Source: Kineosporia aurantiaca JCM 3230
GTDB lineage: Bacteria; Actinomycetota; Actinomycetes; Actinomycetales; Kineosporiaceae
Assembly (NCBI GenBank): GCA_000719025.1
Contig: JODP01000007.1
Coordinates: 248,001-312,000 of the forward strand
DNA length: 64,000 nt
Reading direction: 5' to 3'
The notes under the pieces are model-generated. The model ran no database searches. It saw only the letters and a list, made by a program, of their open reading frames with translations, and was not told the DNA's origin. Made by a program: the position numbers and the translations under genes. Positions 1 through 8,227 of this stretch are shown piece by piece. Position 1 is the stretch's first letter. Each line of letters begins with the position of its first letter.

Positions 1-518
1 GCGAGCACCCGGGAGTTGCGGTCCTCGATCGTGATCGGCGCGTCCATCAGCGCTCCGATCGCGTTGGCCACCGCGAACAGGTCGCCGAACGGCAGGCCCC
101 CGAGAGAGTCCGGGCCGCCCACCCCGACGTCGCCCTCGGCCAGCAGCGAGCGCAACAGAGCGGCCAGATGGGCCCAGGGCACACCCCGGCTCAGACCCAG
201 CAGGGCCACCCCGGCCCGGTCGGCGGCCCGGCGGACCGCCGGGGTGGCCGGCACCGGGGCGCGCAGAACCAGGGCCAGGGCCTGCTGCCGGCCGAGCCGC
301 TTCAGCAGCGGTACCAGGTCCGCCGGATCGTCCAGCCCAACTCCGAGCACGATGGCGTGGGCGGGCAGGACCGGCTCGTCGGCGGGGTCGTGGATCGCCA
401 CCCCACCGATCTCCTCCGGGTGCTCGGCGTCGCCCTGCACCAGGTCGAGCAGGGTCGCGCCGAGGTCGTCGAGCACCCGGCCGAGGCTGGCGCGGGCCCT
501 GAGGCCGGAGGGGTCCAC
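1..518 (-). CDS. PucR-family transcriptional regulator, N-terminal part (truncated by window edge)
   Basis: The reverse strand from GTG at 518 stays open to the window edge (172 codons seen). The protein starts VDPSGLRARASLGRVLDDLG and continues with the layout of actinobacterial PucR/CdaR-like regulators: an EIGGVAIHDP segment, an LPAHAIVLGVG segment, a GVALLGLSRG segment, then LFAVANAIGALMDAPITIED. The C-terminal helix-turn-helix expected for the family lies outside the window. No ATG or other plausible start exists between the preceding stop and this GTG. It begins 9 nt after the racemase stop, so it is probably the last or a late gene of the peptide/D-amino-acid operon and its likely local regulator. 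PucR-type proteins usually sense small metabolites; the ligand here is unknown. Confidence 0.8.
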   Translation of the reverse strand, partial: MDPSGLRARASLGRVLDDLGATLLDLVQGDAEHPEEIGGVAIHDPADEPVLPAHAIVLGVGLDDPADLVPLLKRLGRQQALALVLRAPVPATPAVRRAADRAGVALLGLSRGVPWAHLAALLRSLLAEGDVGVGGPDSLGGLPFGDLFAVANAIGALMDAPITIEDRNSRVL

Positions 519-527
519 GGGGTTAAT

Positions 528-1634
528 TTAGAGCGCGATCCACTCGGTGGACGTGGTGACCTCGGCCAGCCGGTCCGGCCGGGGAAGCACGCCCAGACCG
601 GGACCCTGGGGTACGGCCAGGTGACCCTCGTCCAGCACGAACGGCTCGGTGATGTCGTCCTCGTAGTAACGGCGGGACGAGGAGGTGTCACCGGGCAGGG
701 TGAAACCGGGCAGAGCGGCCAGCGCCACGTTGGCGGCCCGTCCCAGGCCGGTCTCCAGCATGCCGCCGCACCAGACCGGCACGCCCTGGGCCACGCAGAC
801 GTCGTGGATCCGCCGCGCCTCCAAATAGCCACCGACCCGGCCCGGCTTGATGTTGACGATCTGGCAGGCCCCCAGCCGGATCGCCGCGGCCGCCGACTGC
901 GCCGAGGTGATCGACTCGTCCAGACAGATCGGCGTGCTGATCCGCTGCTGCAGGTCGGCGTGCCCGAGGATGTCCTCCTCCGGCAGCGGCTGCTCGATCA
1001 GCAACAGGTCGAACGGGTCCAGCCGGGCCAGGTGCCGGGCATCGGCGAGCCGGTAGGCCGTGTTCGCATCCACCTGCAGCAGCAATGCGTCGCCGAAGCG
1101 CTCGCGCACGGCCCGGACCGGTTCGACGTCCCAGCCCGGCTCGATCTTCAGCTTGATCCGCAGGTAGCCCTCGGCCAGGTAGCCCTCCACGGCCTCGAGC
1201 AGGGCCGGCACGCTGGACATGATCCCGACCGAGACGCCGCAGGGCACCCTATCGTGCACCGCCCCCAGCTCGCGGGCGAAAGACCGCTCCTCGGAACGCA
1301 GTTCGGCATCGAGTACGGCGGTCTCAAGCGCGGCCAGGGCCATCCGGTGCCCGAGGAAGCCGGACAGTCGCTCGGCGATCTGATGGGCGCCGGCCAGTTC
1401 GACGCCGGCCAGGCCGGGGATCAGAAAGCGGCGCAGCACATCGGCCGCGCCGTCGATGTACTCCGGCGAGTACACCGGGCTCGGCAGCGCCACACACTCG
1501 CCCCAGCCCTCGGACTGGTCGGTCACGGCCCGCAGCAGCAGGATGTCCCGGCTGGTCTGGGTACCGAACGAGGTGCGGAACGGCGACACCAAAGGCATCG
1601 CGATCCGGCGCATTTCGACTCCGGTCAGCTTCAT
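528..1634 (-). CDS. N-succinylamino-acid racemase / o-succinylbenzoate synthase-like enolase-superfamily enzyme
   Basis: A 368-residue member of the MenC type 2 / N-acylamino-acid racemase branch of the enolase superfamily. All expected catalytic residues are visible: KLK at K161/K163, metal ligands D189 (VDANTAY), E214 (IEQPL) and D239 (LDES), and K263 (NIKPGRVGG). The two lysines on opposite faces of the active site suit 1,1-proton transfer (racemisation). ATG at 1634 overlaps the stop of the upstream GNAT gene as ATGA, so that start is preferred over longer in-frame alternatives. No menaquinone gene is nearby. Neighbours are a GNAT transferase and an M20 hydrolase, the context in which this family acts as N-succinylamino-acid racemase, epimerising N-succinyl-D- to N-succinyl-L-amino acids. 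OSBS side activity is possible. Cytoplasmic. Confidence 0.88.
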   Translation of the reverse strand: MKLTGVEMRRIAMPLVSPFRTSFGTQTSRDILLLRAVTDQSEGWGECVALPSPVYSPEYIDGAADVLRRFLIPGLAGVELAGAHQIAERLSGFLGHRMALAALETAVLDAELRSEERSFARELGAVHDRVPCGVSVGIMSSVPALLEAVEGYLAEGYLRIKLKIEPGWDVEPVRAVRERFGDALLLQVDANTAYRLADARHLARLDPFDLLLIEQPLPEEDILGHADLQQRISTPICLDESITSAQSAAAAIRLGACQIVNIKPGRVGGYLEARRIHDVCVAQGVPVWCGGMLETGLGRAANVALAALPGFTLPGDTSSSRRYYEDDITEPFVLDEGHLAVPQGPGLGVLPRPDRLAEVTTSTEWIAL

Positions 1635-2473
1635 GCGGGCGTTCCTTCCGTGGCCCGGGCGACGATGTAGTGGCCGTCCCGGTCGAATCCGGTGATCAGG
1701 GCGCCGTCCTGCAGGAGGGTGCCGAGGGTGTCGCGCACCGCCCGGCGCCAACGGTGGGCCAGCGCCGGGTCCTCCCGGCGGATCGCGCCGATGTCGCGGG
1801 GGACATGGACGAACGAGACCTCGGCGTCCAGGGCGCCGGGTCTGGGCTCGCCGCCCGGTCCGATCCCCAGAGCCTCGACCGCGCTGCTGGTCTCGATCGT
1901 GGCCGGCTCCCCGGGGCGGACCGCCCAGCGCACCAGGAGCCGGTCCGAGTCGTCGGTCCCGTTGATCTGGTCGGCCATCGGCCCGTAGAAGTTCGGCAGG
2001 TACTCCACCGCCCGGGCGCCCAGCTTGGACAGGTTGAAATGCGCGTTGCGGCTGATCAGCGGGTCGTAGGTCCAGGCGATGTCGGCCACCCCGCGCTCCA
2101 TCGCCCAGGCCCGCTGATGCTGCTTGAGCGCGAAACCGACACTGCGCCCGAGATACTCCGGGGAGACCCCGGCCAGATGGCTGTGCAGGGCGTCGTCCGA
2201 GGGCTGGTGGAAGAAGCCGACACAGGCGCCGACCAGGGTCTCACCGGCATACGCCCCGCCGACGTAGTTGCCCGCCTTGGTGAGTGCGCGCAGCAGTTCC
2301 AGCGAGGCCGGGGGGCGGTTGGCGCCCCAGATCGAGATGTACAGATGGACGACGTCGGTCAGGTCGGTCAGGCTGGAGAGCTCGCGCATCTGCACGCCCG
2401 CAGCCTGCGCCGCGGCCTGCGCCGTCTGTCGAGACCGGTGCAGTTCCGGATCGGTCTGGAGGTGAATGGTCAT
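1631..2473 (-). CDS. GNAT-fold acyltransferase, probable succinyl-CoA:D-amino acid N-succinyltransferase
   Basis: A 280-residue protein with the features of the predicted GNAT acetyltransferase group that neighbours N-succinylamino-acid racemases. The central part (about residues 60-185) carries the GNAT-like strands and the segments AGVSPEYLGRSVGFALKQHQ and WTYDPLISRNAHFNLSKLGA. The C-terminal third looks like an accessory domain. Its start overlaps the M20 stop and its stop overlaps the racemase start (both ATGA), so the three proteins are translationally coupled. In the described Geobacillus pathway a GNAT enzyme of this kind N-succinylates D-amino acids using succinyl-CoA. That substrate is inferred here from the neighbours; another acyl donor is possible. 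Confidence 0.75.
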   Translation of the reverse strand: MTIHLQTDPELHRSRQTAQAAAQAAGVQMRELSSLTDLTDVVHLYISIWGANRPPASLELLRALTKAGNYVGGAYAGETLVGACVGFFHQPSDDALHSHLAGVSPEYLGRSVGFALKQHQRAWAMERGVADIAWTYDPLISRNAHFNLSKLGARAVEYLPNFYGPMADQINGTDDSDRLLVRWAVRPGEPATIETSSAVEALGIGPGGEPRPGALDAEVSFVHVPRDIGAIRREDPALAHRWRRAVRDTLGTLLQDGALITGFDRDGHYIVARATEGTPA

Positions 2474-3579
2474 CGGAGCCTCGGGGTTTCGCCGAGCAGG
2501 TCGTGGAGCAACGCCTGCAGGAGGGTGGTTCGGGGGACGAGCTCGCCGACCAGGACGTGTTCGTGGTCGGCGTGGGCGCCCCCGCCGGCCGCTCCCAGTC
2601 CGTCCAGGGTCGGGGTGCCCACGCCCGCGGTGAAGTTGCCGTCGGAGGCGCCCCCGACGGCGGCGGCCTGAAGTTCGGGCCGGTTGAGCCGGAGGGACGC
2701 CTGACGGGCCCGGGTCAGCAGGGCCCGGGAGGCGGAGGCCTCCAGGGGTGGCCGGTTGGGACCGCCGGCCACCTCCAGATGAGAACCGGTCAGCACCGGC
2801 CGCAGGGCTCGCAGAGCCCGGTCGACCCGGTCCTGCTCGGCCAGTGACCGCACCCGGACGTCGATGTCCAGAACAGCTTGCGCCGGAACGGTGTTGGTGG
2901 TGGTGCCGGAGGTGGCCACGGTCGGCGTCACGGTGGTGCCGAGCGCCGGATCGGCCAGCCCGCCGATCGCCAGGATCTGGTGGGCCAACTCGGTCGTGGC
3001 GTTGACCCCCTTCTCCGGTTCCAGCCCGGCATGGGCCGCGCGGCCGGTGATCCGTACCTGGTAGAGCGAGGTTCCCTTGCGCTCGGTCTTCAGCGCGCCA
3101 CCGTCGGCCGAGGCCTCCAGGACCAACGCCGCCCCGGACTTGCGGGCCTCGTCCTCAATCAGTTCCCGGGAGGTCGGCGAGCCCACCTCCTCGTCCCCGG
3201 TCACCAGAATCGTCACCCCGGCCAGCCCGGCTGTGGCGTTGAAGGCCATGGCCAGCCCGGCCTTCATGTCGAAGCACCCTGGACCGGTCAGCACCCCGTC
3301 CCGCACCGTGAAGGGCCGGGCCGCCAGCGACCCGATCGGCCAGACCGTGTCGTGATGTCCCAGCAGGAGCACCCGGTTCTGCTGCGGACCGGCTTCGCCC
3401 AGGCGCCAGCGCAGGTGCGTGCACCCGTCGATCAGGATCCGTTCCGGTTCCGCGCCCAGCCGGGCCGTGCCGATCCGGGCCACCACCTCGGCGCTGCGGG
3501 CCACCGCGTCCAGGTCGGACGAGGGTGACTCGCACTCCACCAGGGCGCGGGTGTCCTCGAGCAGGGATTCCAGCATCAT
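2470..3579 (-). CDS. M20-family metallohydrolase, probable N-succinyl-L-amino acid desuccinylase
   Basis: A 369-residue M20 enzyme (ArgE/DapE/CPG2 type) with a full metal centre: GHHDTV (H75, D77), GCFDMKAG (D104), TGDEEVGS (E130/E131) and a C-terminal GAHADHEH. The lid-domain segment GRAAHAGLEPEKGVNA and GGASDGNFTA are also typical. The family removes acyl or peptidyl groups from L-amino acids with two zinc ions. Sitting in an ATGA-coupled run with the GNAT and racemase genes, it most likely hydrolyses N-succinyl-L-amino acids to L-amino acid plus succinate, closing the D-to-L conversion. A simple peptidase or carboxypeptidase role is the alternative. A paralogue of similar length lies at 48389-49468. 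Confidence 0.85.
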   Translation of the reverse strand: MMLESLLEDTRALVECESPSSDLDAVARSAEVVARIGTARLGAEPERILIDGCTHLRWRLGEAGPQQNRVLLLGHHDTVWPIGSLAARPFTVRDGVLTGPGCFDMKAGLAMAFNATAGLAGVTILVTGDEEVGSPTSRELIEDEARKSGAALVLEASADGGALKTERKGTSLYQVRITGRAAHAGLEPEKGVNATTELAHQILAIGGLADPALGTTVTPTVATSGTTTNTVPAQAVLDIDVRVRSLAEQDRVDRALRALRPVLTGSHLEVAGGPNRPPLEASASRALLTRARQASLRLNRPELQAAAVGGASDGNFTAGVGTPTLDGLGAAGGGAHADHEHVLVGELVPRTTLLQALLHDLLGETPRLR

Positions 3580-6500
3580 GCCGTCCTCGGAGTGGCCCGG
3601 GCACCGAAGTGCAGATAGCTGGTGCCGTCCTTGATCTGGTAGAAGGTCAGCGGTATCCAGGTGAGGCTGCCAGGGGGCCGGACCAGGAAGAGGCCGGGCC
3701 GCACGGCCACCATCGGGTACTCATCGACCGGGTCCGGGATCAGCTCGGCCAGCGGTCCGGTCACGGTGGTGCGCATCAGCGGGCCGGTTTCGCCGTCCTC
3801 GATCTCGATCCGGGTCGAGGCCCGCTCGTAGGTGCCGGTGTAGGGCCCGACGTCGACCTGGACGGGTTCCGCGGGCGGGGTCAGGGACCGGCTCATCGTG
3901 ACCCCGGCGACCTCGGCGAAGATCTCCCGGAACAGCTCCTGATAGAGGTCCTGGGTGTGCCCGCCGTTGGTCAGCAGGGTGACCGCCAGGCCCTGTTCGG
4001 GCAGGATCCGCAGATAGGCGTTCTGGCCCAGGGTGCTTCCGTCGTGCCCGATCAGCCGGTGCCCGTCCCAGTCGAACCGGATCCAGCCCAGCCCCCAGGA
4101 GTCGCCCAGCACGTACGGGTCCGGCAGGTCCACCGCGTGCGCGGCCATCGCCTCGGCCGCCTCCGCGGCCAGCACCCGGTCCCCGTCCTCGGCCAGGCCG
4201 CCGGTGAGGTGCAGGCGGGCGAACGCCAGCACGTCCCGGGCGGTCGAGGTGATCAGCCCGGCCGGCCCGACCGATCGCGGAAGACCCCAGACCGCAACCG
4301 GTTCGCCGTCCTCGTGCCCGATCGCGGCGGCGAACCGCAGGGCTTCCTCCGGCAGGGTGACCGTGCTGGACAGGCCCAAGGGGGTCAGCAGCCGCTCCCG
4401 CAGCGCCTGATCCCAGGTCCCGCCGGTGAGCTCCTCCACCACCAGGCCCAGCAAGGAGTACCCGGAGTTGCAGTAGGACCAGGTCGCGCCGGGCGGATGG
4501 TTGATCCCGGCCTCGGCCAGCAGATCGGCGTAACGGGCCAGACAGTCGTCTCCACGACCGGTATCGGTGAAGATGTCGCCGTCGATCCCGCTGGTGTGGG
4601 TCAGCAGGTGCCGGATCGTCACCGTCCGGACCGCTTCCGGGTCGGCCAGCCGCAGCCGAGGCAGGACCTTCCCGATCGGGTCGTCCAGGTCCAGGCGTCC
4701 CTCGGCGACCAGCTGCAGCACCAGGGTCGCCGTCCAGACCTTGGTGATCGAACCGATCTGGAACACCGAGTCCGGAGTGGTGGGAACGTTGGTGGCCCGA
4801 TTGAGGACGCCGTGGGTCGCCACGGTCACCTCCTCGGGTTCCCCAAGTCGCAGGATGCCGAGCTGGGCACCCACGACCTGGTGACGCCGGGCCAGCACGG
4901 AAAGCCTTTCCTGCCAGTGCGCTGCATCGATGCTGGGGCGCCCGGTGTACTGGTTCACCCAGTCCACCACCCGCCGGGAATAGTCGATCCGGTGGGAAGG
5001 ACGACCGTTGAGGACGAACGCGTGCGAGCCACCGGGGTAAAGCACCAGCCGAGTCGGCACGTCGAGTTCCCGCAGGGCCGTGTGCCATTGCTGGGCCTGG
5101 CCTACAGGGCACAACAGATCGGCTCCGCCGTGAAGGATCAAAGTCGGCGTACGGACGTCGGCCACTTGCGTGAGGGGGGACATGGGGGCGTACCGGTCGG
5201 CCCGCTGTCCGAGCGCCCCACCAAGTTCGTGCGCGGCCAGCAGGTGCCCCTCATCGCTGGTCCCGGCCAGGCTCACCAGATCGCTGACCACCCCACCGGC
5301 GACCGCGACGACGAACCGCTGATCGTGGGCGGTCAGCCAGCAGGTCATGAATCCGCCGTAGCTGTAACCGGTTATCGCCAGCCGCTCCGGATCGGCCAGA
5401 CCCTCGGCCACGAGCTGGGCCACCGGCTCAAGGAAGTCAGCCGCATCGGCCACGCCCCAGGCCCCGTGCACTCCGGTGAAAAAGGCCTCCCCGTAACCGT
5501 CGCTGCCGCGCGGGTTCAGCGTCAGCACCGTCCAGCCCTGAGCCACGAGTTCCTGCTGATAGAGATGCATCTCGTCGGCGGTGCCGCTCCAGGCGTTGTG
5601 CGGGCCGCCGTGAATGTCGAGGAGCAGGGGCCTCGGCCCTTGGGAGGTGCTGCTGGTCACCCAGCCATGAATGTCGGTGCCGTCGGATACGGTGAAAGTC
5701 CGCTCCTGGGGCACGAAGAGATCGATCTCCGGGTCGCCGTGGGCGGTCAGGAAGGTGGTGGTGCCGTCGGCAATGTCGACCAGGGCGATCTCGCCGAACG
5801 AAGTGGGGGAAGTCAGGGCAACGGCGACGCGGCCGGCCGCCACGGACAGTCCGCCGACCACTGTGTCCGGGTCCATCGGCACGGGGGCCGCCTGGGTGCC
5901 GTCGGGGGCCACCGACCACAGGCGGGTTCGGCCGCGGTCGCGGATACAGAAGAGAATGCGGCCGTCGAGCTCGGCCGGACGGCCGCCGGGATAGGCCGGG
6001 GCGCCGGGCATGACGTTGCGGTCCAGGTGGGCGGTCAGGCTGACCGGTTCGGTACCGAAGGAAGCAGTGCCTTCGGAGGGTGCTTTGGCGGAAGCAGTGA
6101 CGGTCAATGGTGCTTCGGGCGAAGCCGCGGTGGGGGGTGCGGCTTCGACGGACGCCGCGGTGGGTGCTGTGGATGTGGAGGAAGTTGCGGTGAGTGGTGC
6201 GACTTCGACGGAGGCCGCGGTAGGTGCTGTGGGTGTGGGGGAGGTCGCGGTGGGTGGTGCGGCATTCATGGGTGCCGTGTTGATTGGTGCCGAGTGGTGC
6301 GGTGCGGTGTCGAGCGAGGGGACGGTAGATGCCGTGGCGTGAGGTGGTGCCGCCGAGAGTGGGGGCGCGCCATGCGGTGGCGCCGAGGGTGAAGTCGCGC
6401 TGAGTGATGCTGCCGAGGGTGGGGTCGTGTTGAGTGGTGCTGCGGTGGCCGATGCTCCGTCGATCGCCGCCGTGGCGAGGTGTGTAGCCGGGGGTGGTGA

Positions 6501-7454
6501 TGTGTTCCCGAGAGCTGAGCGGTCGAGGGGGACCCGGAAGAGGTGGGCGTGGCCGGAGGGGCCGCCGGGATATCCGGTGATCAGCAGGGCGCTGCCGTCC
6601 GCGGAGAAGTCGACCGTGGCGGCCAGACCGGTTCCGAGGGCTACCAGTTCCGGCTCGGTCGGTGTACTGGTCGTGTCGGGCGTCCTGGGTGCGCTTGCTT
6701 GGCTCGGTGCACTGGCCTGATCCGGCGGACTCGCATAATCCGGCGTACTCGTTGGGTCCGGTGTATCGGATGCGCTTGGCCTACCGGGTGAGCTCGACGC
6801 CCCCGGTGCGCCAGGAACGCCGGGAGAGATCAGGTACACGCCGATCCGGGGTTCCAGGTCGCTGTCCGCCCCGGTCCGGCGGGTGAAGGCCAGCCGTGTG
6901 CCGTCCGGGGACCAGACCGGATCGCCGGTCCCGAGCGTCCCTTCGGTCAGCTGTTCGGTCTTGCCGGTGGCGACGTCAAGGACGTGCAGCTGGGGGCGGA
7001 TTCCGCCGATCAGGCCGGAACCGTCGGCCCGGTAGTCGATCCCGTCGCTCACCAGGGGGGCGGTGTCGTCCCAGCCCGCCGGGGCGACCGCGGCGCTGAA
7101 CGCGAGCCGGGACGAGTCGGGGCTCCAGGCCGGGGCGCCGGCGCCGAGGTCAAGGTCGGTCAGCACGACCGGGTCGGCCGAGCCCAGGGTGAGCACTGCG
7201 ACCTGGCCGTCGCGCAGGAAGGCCAGCCGGCGGCCGTCCGGTGACCAGGCCGGGGCGCGGTCGGCCGGTCCGGCGGTGAGCCGGTGGGGTTCTCCGCCGT
7301 CGGTGGGGGCCAGCCAGAGCTGGTCGCAGGCCCGGTCCGCGTCCTGGTCCTGGGTGCGCAGCACGTACGCCACGGCCGAGCCGTCCGGCGACAGGGCCGG
7401 GGCGCTGGGCACGGCCAGGGCGGCCAGATCGTCGATCCGCATGCGTCGGCTCAC
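3576..7454 (-). CDS. S9 prolyl-oligopeptidase-type peptidase fused to a beta-lactamase-fold serine hydrolase
   Basis: A 1292-residue, two-enzyme fusion. Residues 1-550 are a WD40-like beta-propeller (repeated WSPDG/SPDSSR motifs). Residues 570-840 form the S9 alpha/beta-hydrolase with nucleophile S698 in GYSYGG, D779 in HGGADL and H811 in GGSHAF. Residues 850-1180 are a class C beta-lactamase/D-aminopeptidase fold with SxxK (S902, K905), YCN (Y994, N996) and HDG (H1137), followed by a beta-rich tail. No signal peptide is evident, so it is likely cytoplasmic. The second half resembles the hydrolase at 12681-14084. Ser/Pro/Thr/Ala-rich segments (about residues 211-266 and 315-460) interrupt the propeller. 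GTG at 7454 overlaps the ATPase stop; ATG at 7442 is an alternative start. Likely role: cleaving imported peptides, including D-residue peptides. Confidence 0.9.
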   Translation of the reverse strand: MSRRMRIDDLAALAVPSAPALSPDGSAVAYVLRTQDQDADRACDQLWLAPTDGGEPHRLTAGPADRAPAWSPDGRRLAFLRDGQVAVLTLGSADPVVLTDLDLGAGAPAWSPDSSRLAFSAAVAPAGWDDTAPLVSDGIDYRADGSGLIGGIRPQLHVLDVATGKTEQLTEGTLGTGDPVWSPDGTRLAFTRRTGADSDLEPRIGVYLISPGVPGAPGASSSPGRPSASDTPDPTSTPDYASPPDQASAPSQASAPRTPDTTSTPTEPELVALGTGLAATVDFSADGSALLITGYPGGPSGHAHLFRVPLDRSALGNTSPPPATHLATAAIDGASATAAPLNTTPPSAASLSATSPSAPPHGAPPLSAAPPHATASTVPSLDTAPHHSAPINTAPMNAAPPTATSPTPTAPTAASVEVAPLTATSSTSTAPTAASVEAAPPTAASPEAPLTVTASAKAPSEGTASFGTEPVSLTAHLDRNVMPGAPAYPGGRPAELDGRILFCIRDRGRTRLWSVAPDGTQAAPVPMDPDTVVGGLSVAAGRVAVALTSPTSFGEIALVDIADGTTTFLTAHGDPEIDLFVPQERTFTVSDGTDIHGWVTSSTSQGPRPLLLDIHGGPHNAWSGTADEMHLYQQELVAQGWTVLTLNPRGSDGYGEAFFTGVHGAWGVADAADFLEPVAQLVAEGLADPERLAITGYSYGGFMTCWLTAHDQRFVVAVAGGVVSDLVSLAGTSDEGHLLAAHELGGALGQRADRYAPMSPLTQVADVRTPTLILHGGADLLCPVGQAQQWHTALRELDVPTRLVLYPGGSHAFVLNGRPSHRIDYSRRVVDWVNQYTGRPSIDAAHWQERLSVLARRHQVVGAQLGILRLGEPEEVTVATHGVLNRATNVPTTPDSVFQIGSITKVWTATLVLQLVAEGRLDLDDPIGKVLPRLRLADPEAVRTVTIRHLLTHTSGIDGDIFTDTGRGDDCLARYADLLAEAGINHPPGATWSYCNSGYSLLGLVVEELTGGTWDQALRERLLTPLGLSSTVTLPEEALRFAAAIGHEDGEPVAVWGLPRSVGPAGLITSTARDVLAFARLHLTGGLAEDGDRVLAAEAAEAMAAHAVDLPDPYVLGDSWGLGWIRFDWDGHRLIGHDGSTLGQNAYLRILPEQGLAVTLLTNGGHTQDLYQELFREIFAEVAGVTMSRSLTPPAEPVQVDVGPYTGTYERASTRIEIEDGETGPLMRTTVTGPLAELIPDPVDEYPMVAVRPGLFLVRPPGSLTWIPLTFYQIKDGTSYLHFGARATPRTA
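6135..6254 (-). repeat. Imperfect 60-bp coding repeat in the linker of the peptidase fusion
   Basis: Two adjacent copies encode about residues 401-440 of the fusion, both containing TAPTAASVE followed by AP. They lie in the low-complexity insert of the beta-propeller, whose wobble positions are less G/C-rich than the flanking domains. Such tracts expand and contract easily. Confidence 0.6.
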
Positions 7455-8227
7455 GAGGAGTTCCTTCCGCTGAGTTCGGGGGATGGGGGAGTTCCGGGGG
7501 AGCGGCGGCCGGGGACGGCGGCCAGCAGGGCCTGGGTGTACTCGTGGGTGGGGGCGCCCAGTACCTGTGCGGTGGGGCCGTTCTCGACGATGCGGCCCTC
7601 GCGCATCACCGCGACCCGACCGGCCACGTACCGCACCACGGCCAGGTTGTGCGAGATGAACAGCACCGAGAGGCCGAGTTCGCGTTGCAGTTCGCAGACC
7701 AGGTTCAGTACGGCGCCCTGGATCGAGACGTCGAGGGCGGAGGTGATCTCGTCGGCCACCACCACCTGGGGACGCGCGGCCAGGGCCCGGGCGAGGGCGA
7801 CCCGCTGGCGTTGCCCGCCGGAGAGCTGGGCCGGCCGGGACCGGGCCCGCGCCGGGTCGAGGTGGACCAGTTCGAGCAGTCTTCCCACCTCGGCCCTGCG
7901 GCCCGCCGCGGTGACTCCGGGCCCCATCGCCTCGGCGACGCTCTCGCCGATCGTCATCCTCGGGTCGAGGGATGAGTACGGGTCCTGGAAGACCATCTGG
8001 ACCGGCCGGTTACGGCCGCGCACCGGGACCGGCACGCCGTCCAGAAGGATGCGTCCGGCCTGGGGTTTGGCCAGTCCGACAATGGCCCGGGCCAGGGTGG
8101 ACTTGCCCGAGCCGGACTCGCCCACCAGCCCGACGATCTGGCCGGACGGCACGGTCAGGCTGACGTCGTCGACCGCGGTGGCGCGACCGAAGCGCACGGT
8201 GACGTGTTCCAGGCGAAGTTCGCTCAT
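7451..8227 (-). CDS. Peptide ABC transporter ATP-binding protein (OppF/DppF type)
   Basis: A 258-residue ABC ATPase with Walker A GESGSGKS (residues 36-43), Q-loop in VQMVFQDPYSSLDP, signature LSGGQRQR, Walker B VVVADE and the switch histidine in ISHN. QDPYSSLDPR and the C-terminal HEYTQALLAAVPG segment are typical of Opp/Dpp ATPases. It lacks the cysteine-rich C-terminal extension, which is instead present on the partner ATPase. The ends overlap the neighbouring genes (GTGA and ATGA). It powers import of peptides by the permeases encoded just upstream. Confidence 0.92.
   Translation of the reverse strand: MSELRLEHVTVRFGRATAVDDVSLTVPSGQIVGLVGESGSGKSTLARAIVGLAKPQAGRILLDGVPVPVRGRNRPVQMVFQDPYSSLDPRMTIGESVAEAMGPGVTAAGRRAEVGRLLELVHLDPARARSRPAQLSGGQRQRVALARALAARPQVVVADEITSALDVSIQGAVLNLVCELQRELGLSVLFISHNLAVVRYVAGRVAVMREGRIVENGPTAQVLGAPTHEYTQALLAAVPGRRSPGTPPSPELSGRNSS

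Noticed and set aside
3525..6392. A 955-codon plus-strand open frame opposite the peptidase fusion
   Set aside because: Its product is low-complexity Gly/Arg/Gln/Pro with no domain, while the minus strand carries clear catalytic motifs. Long antisense frames are expected at this G+C content.
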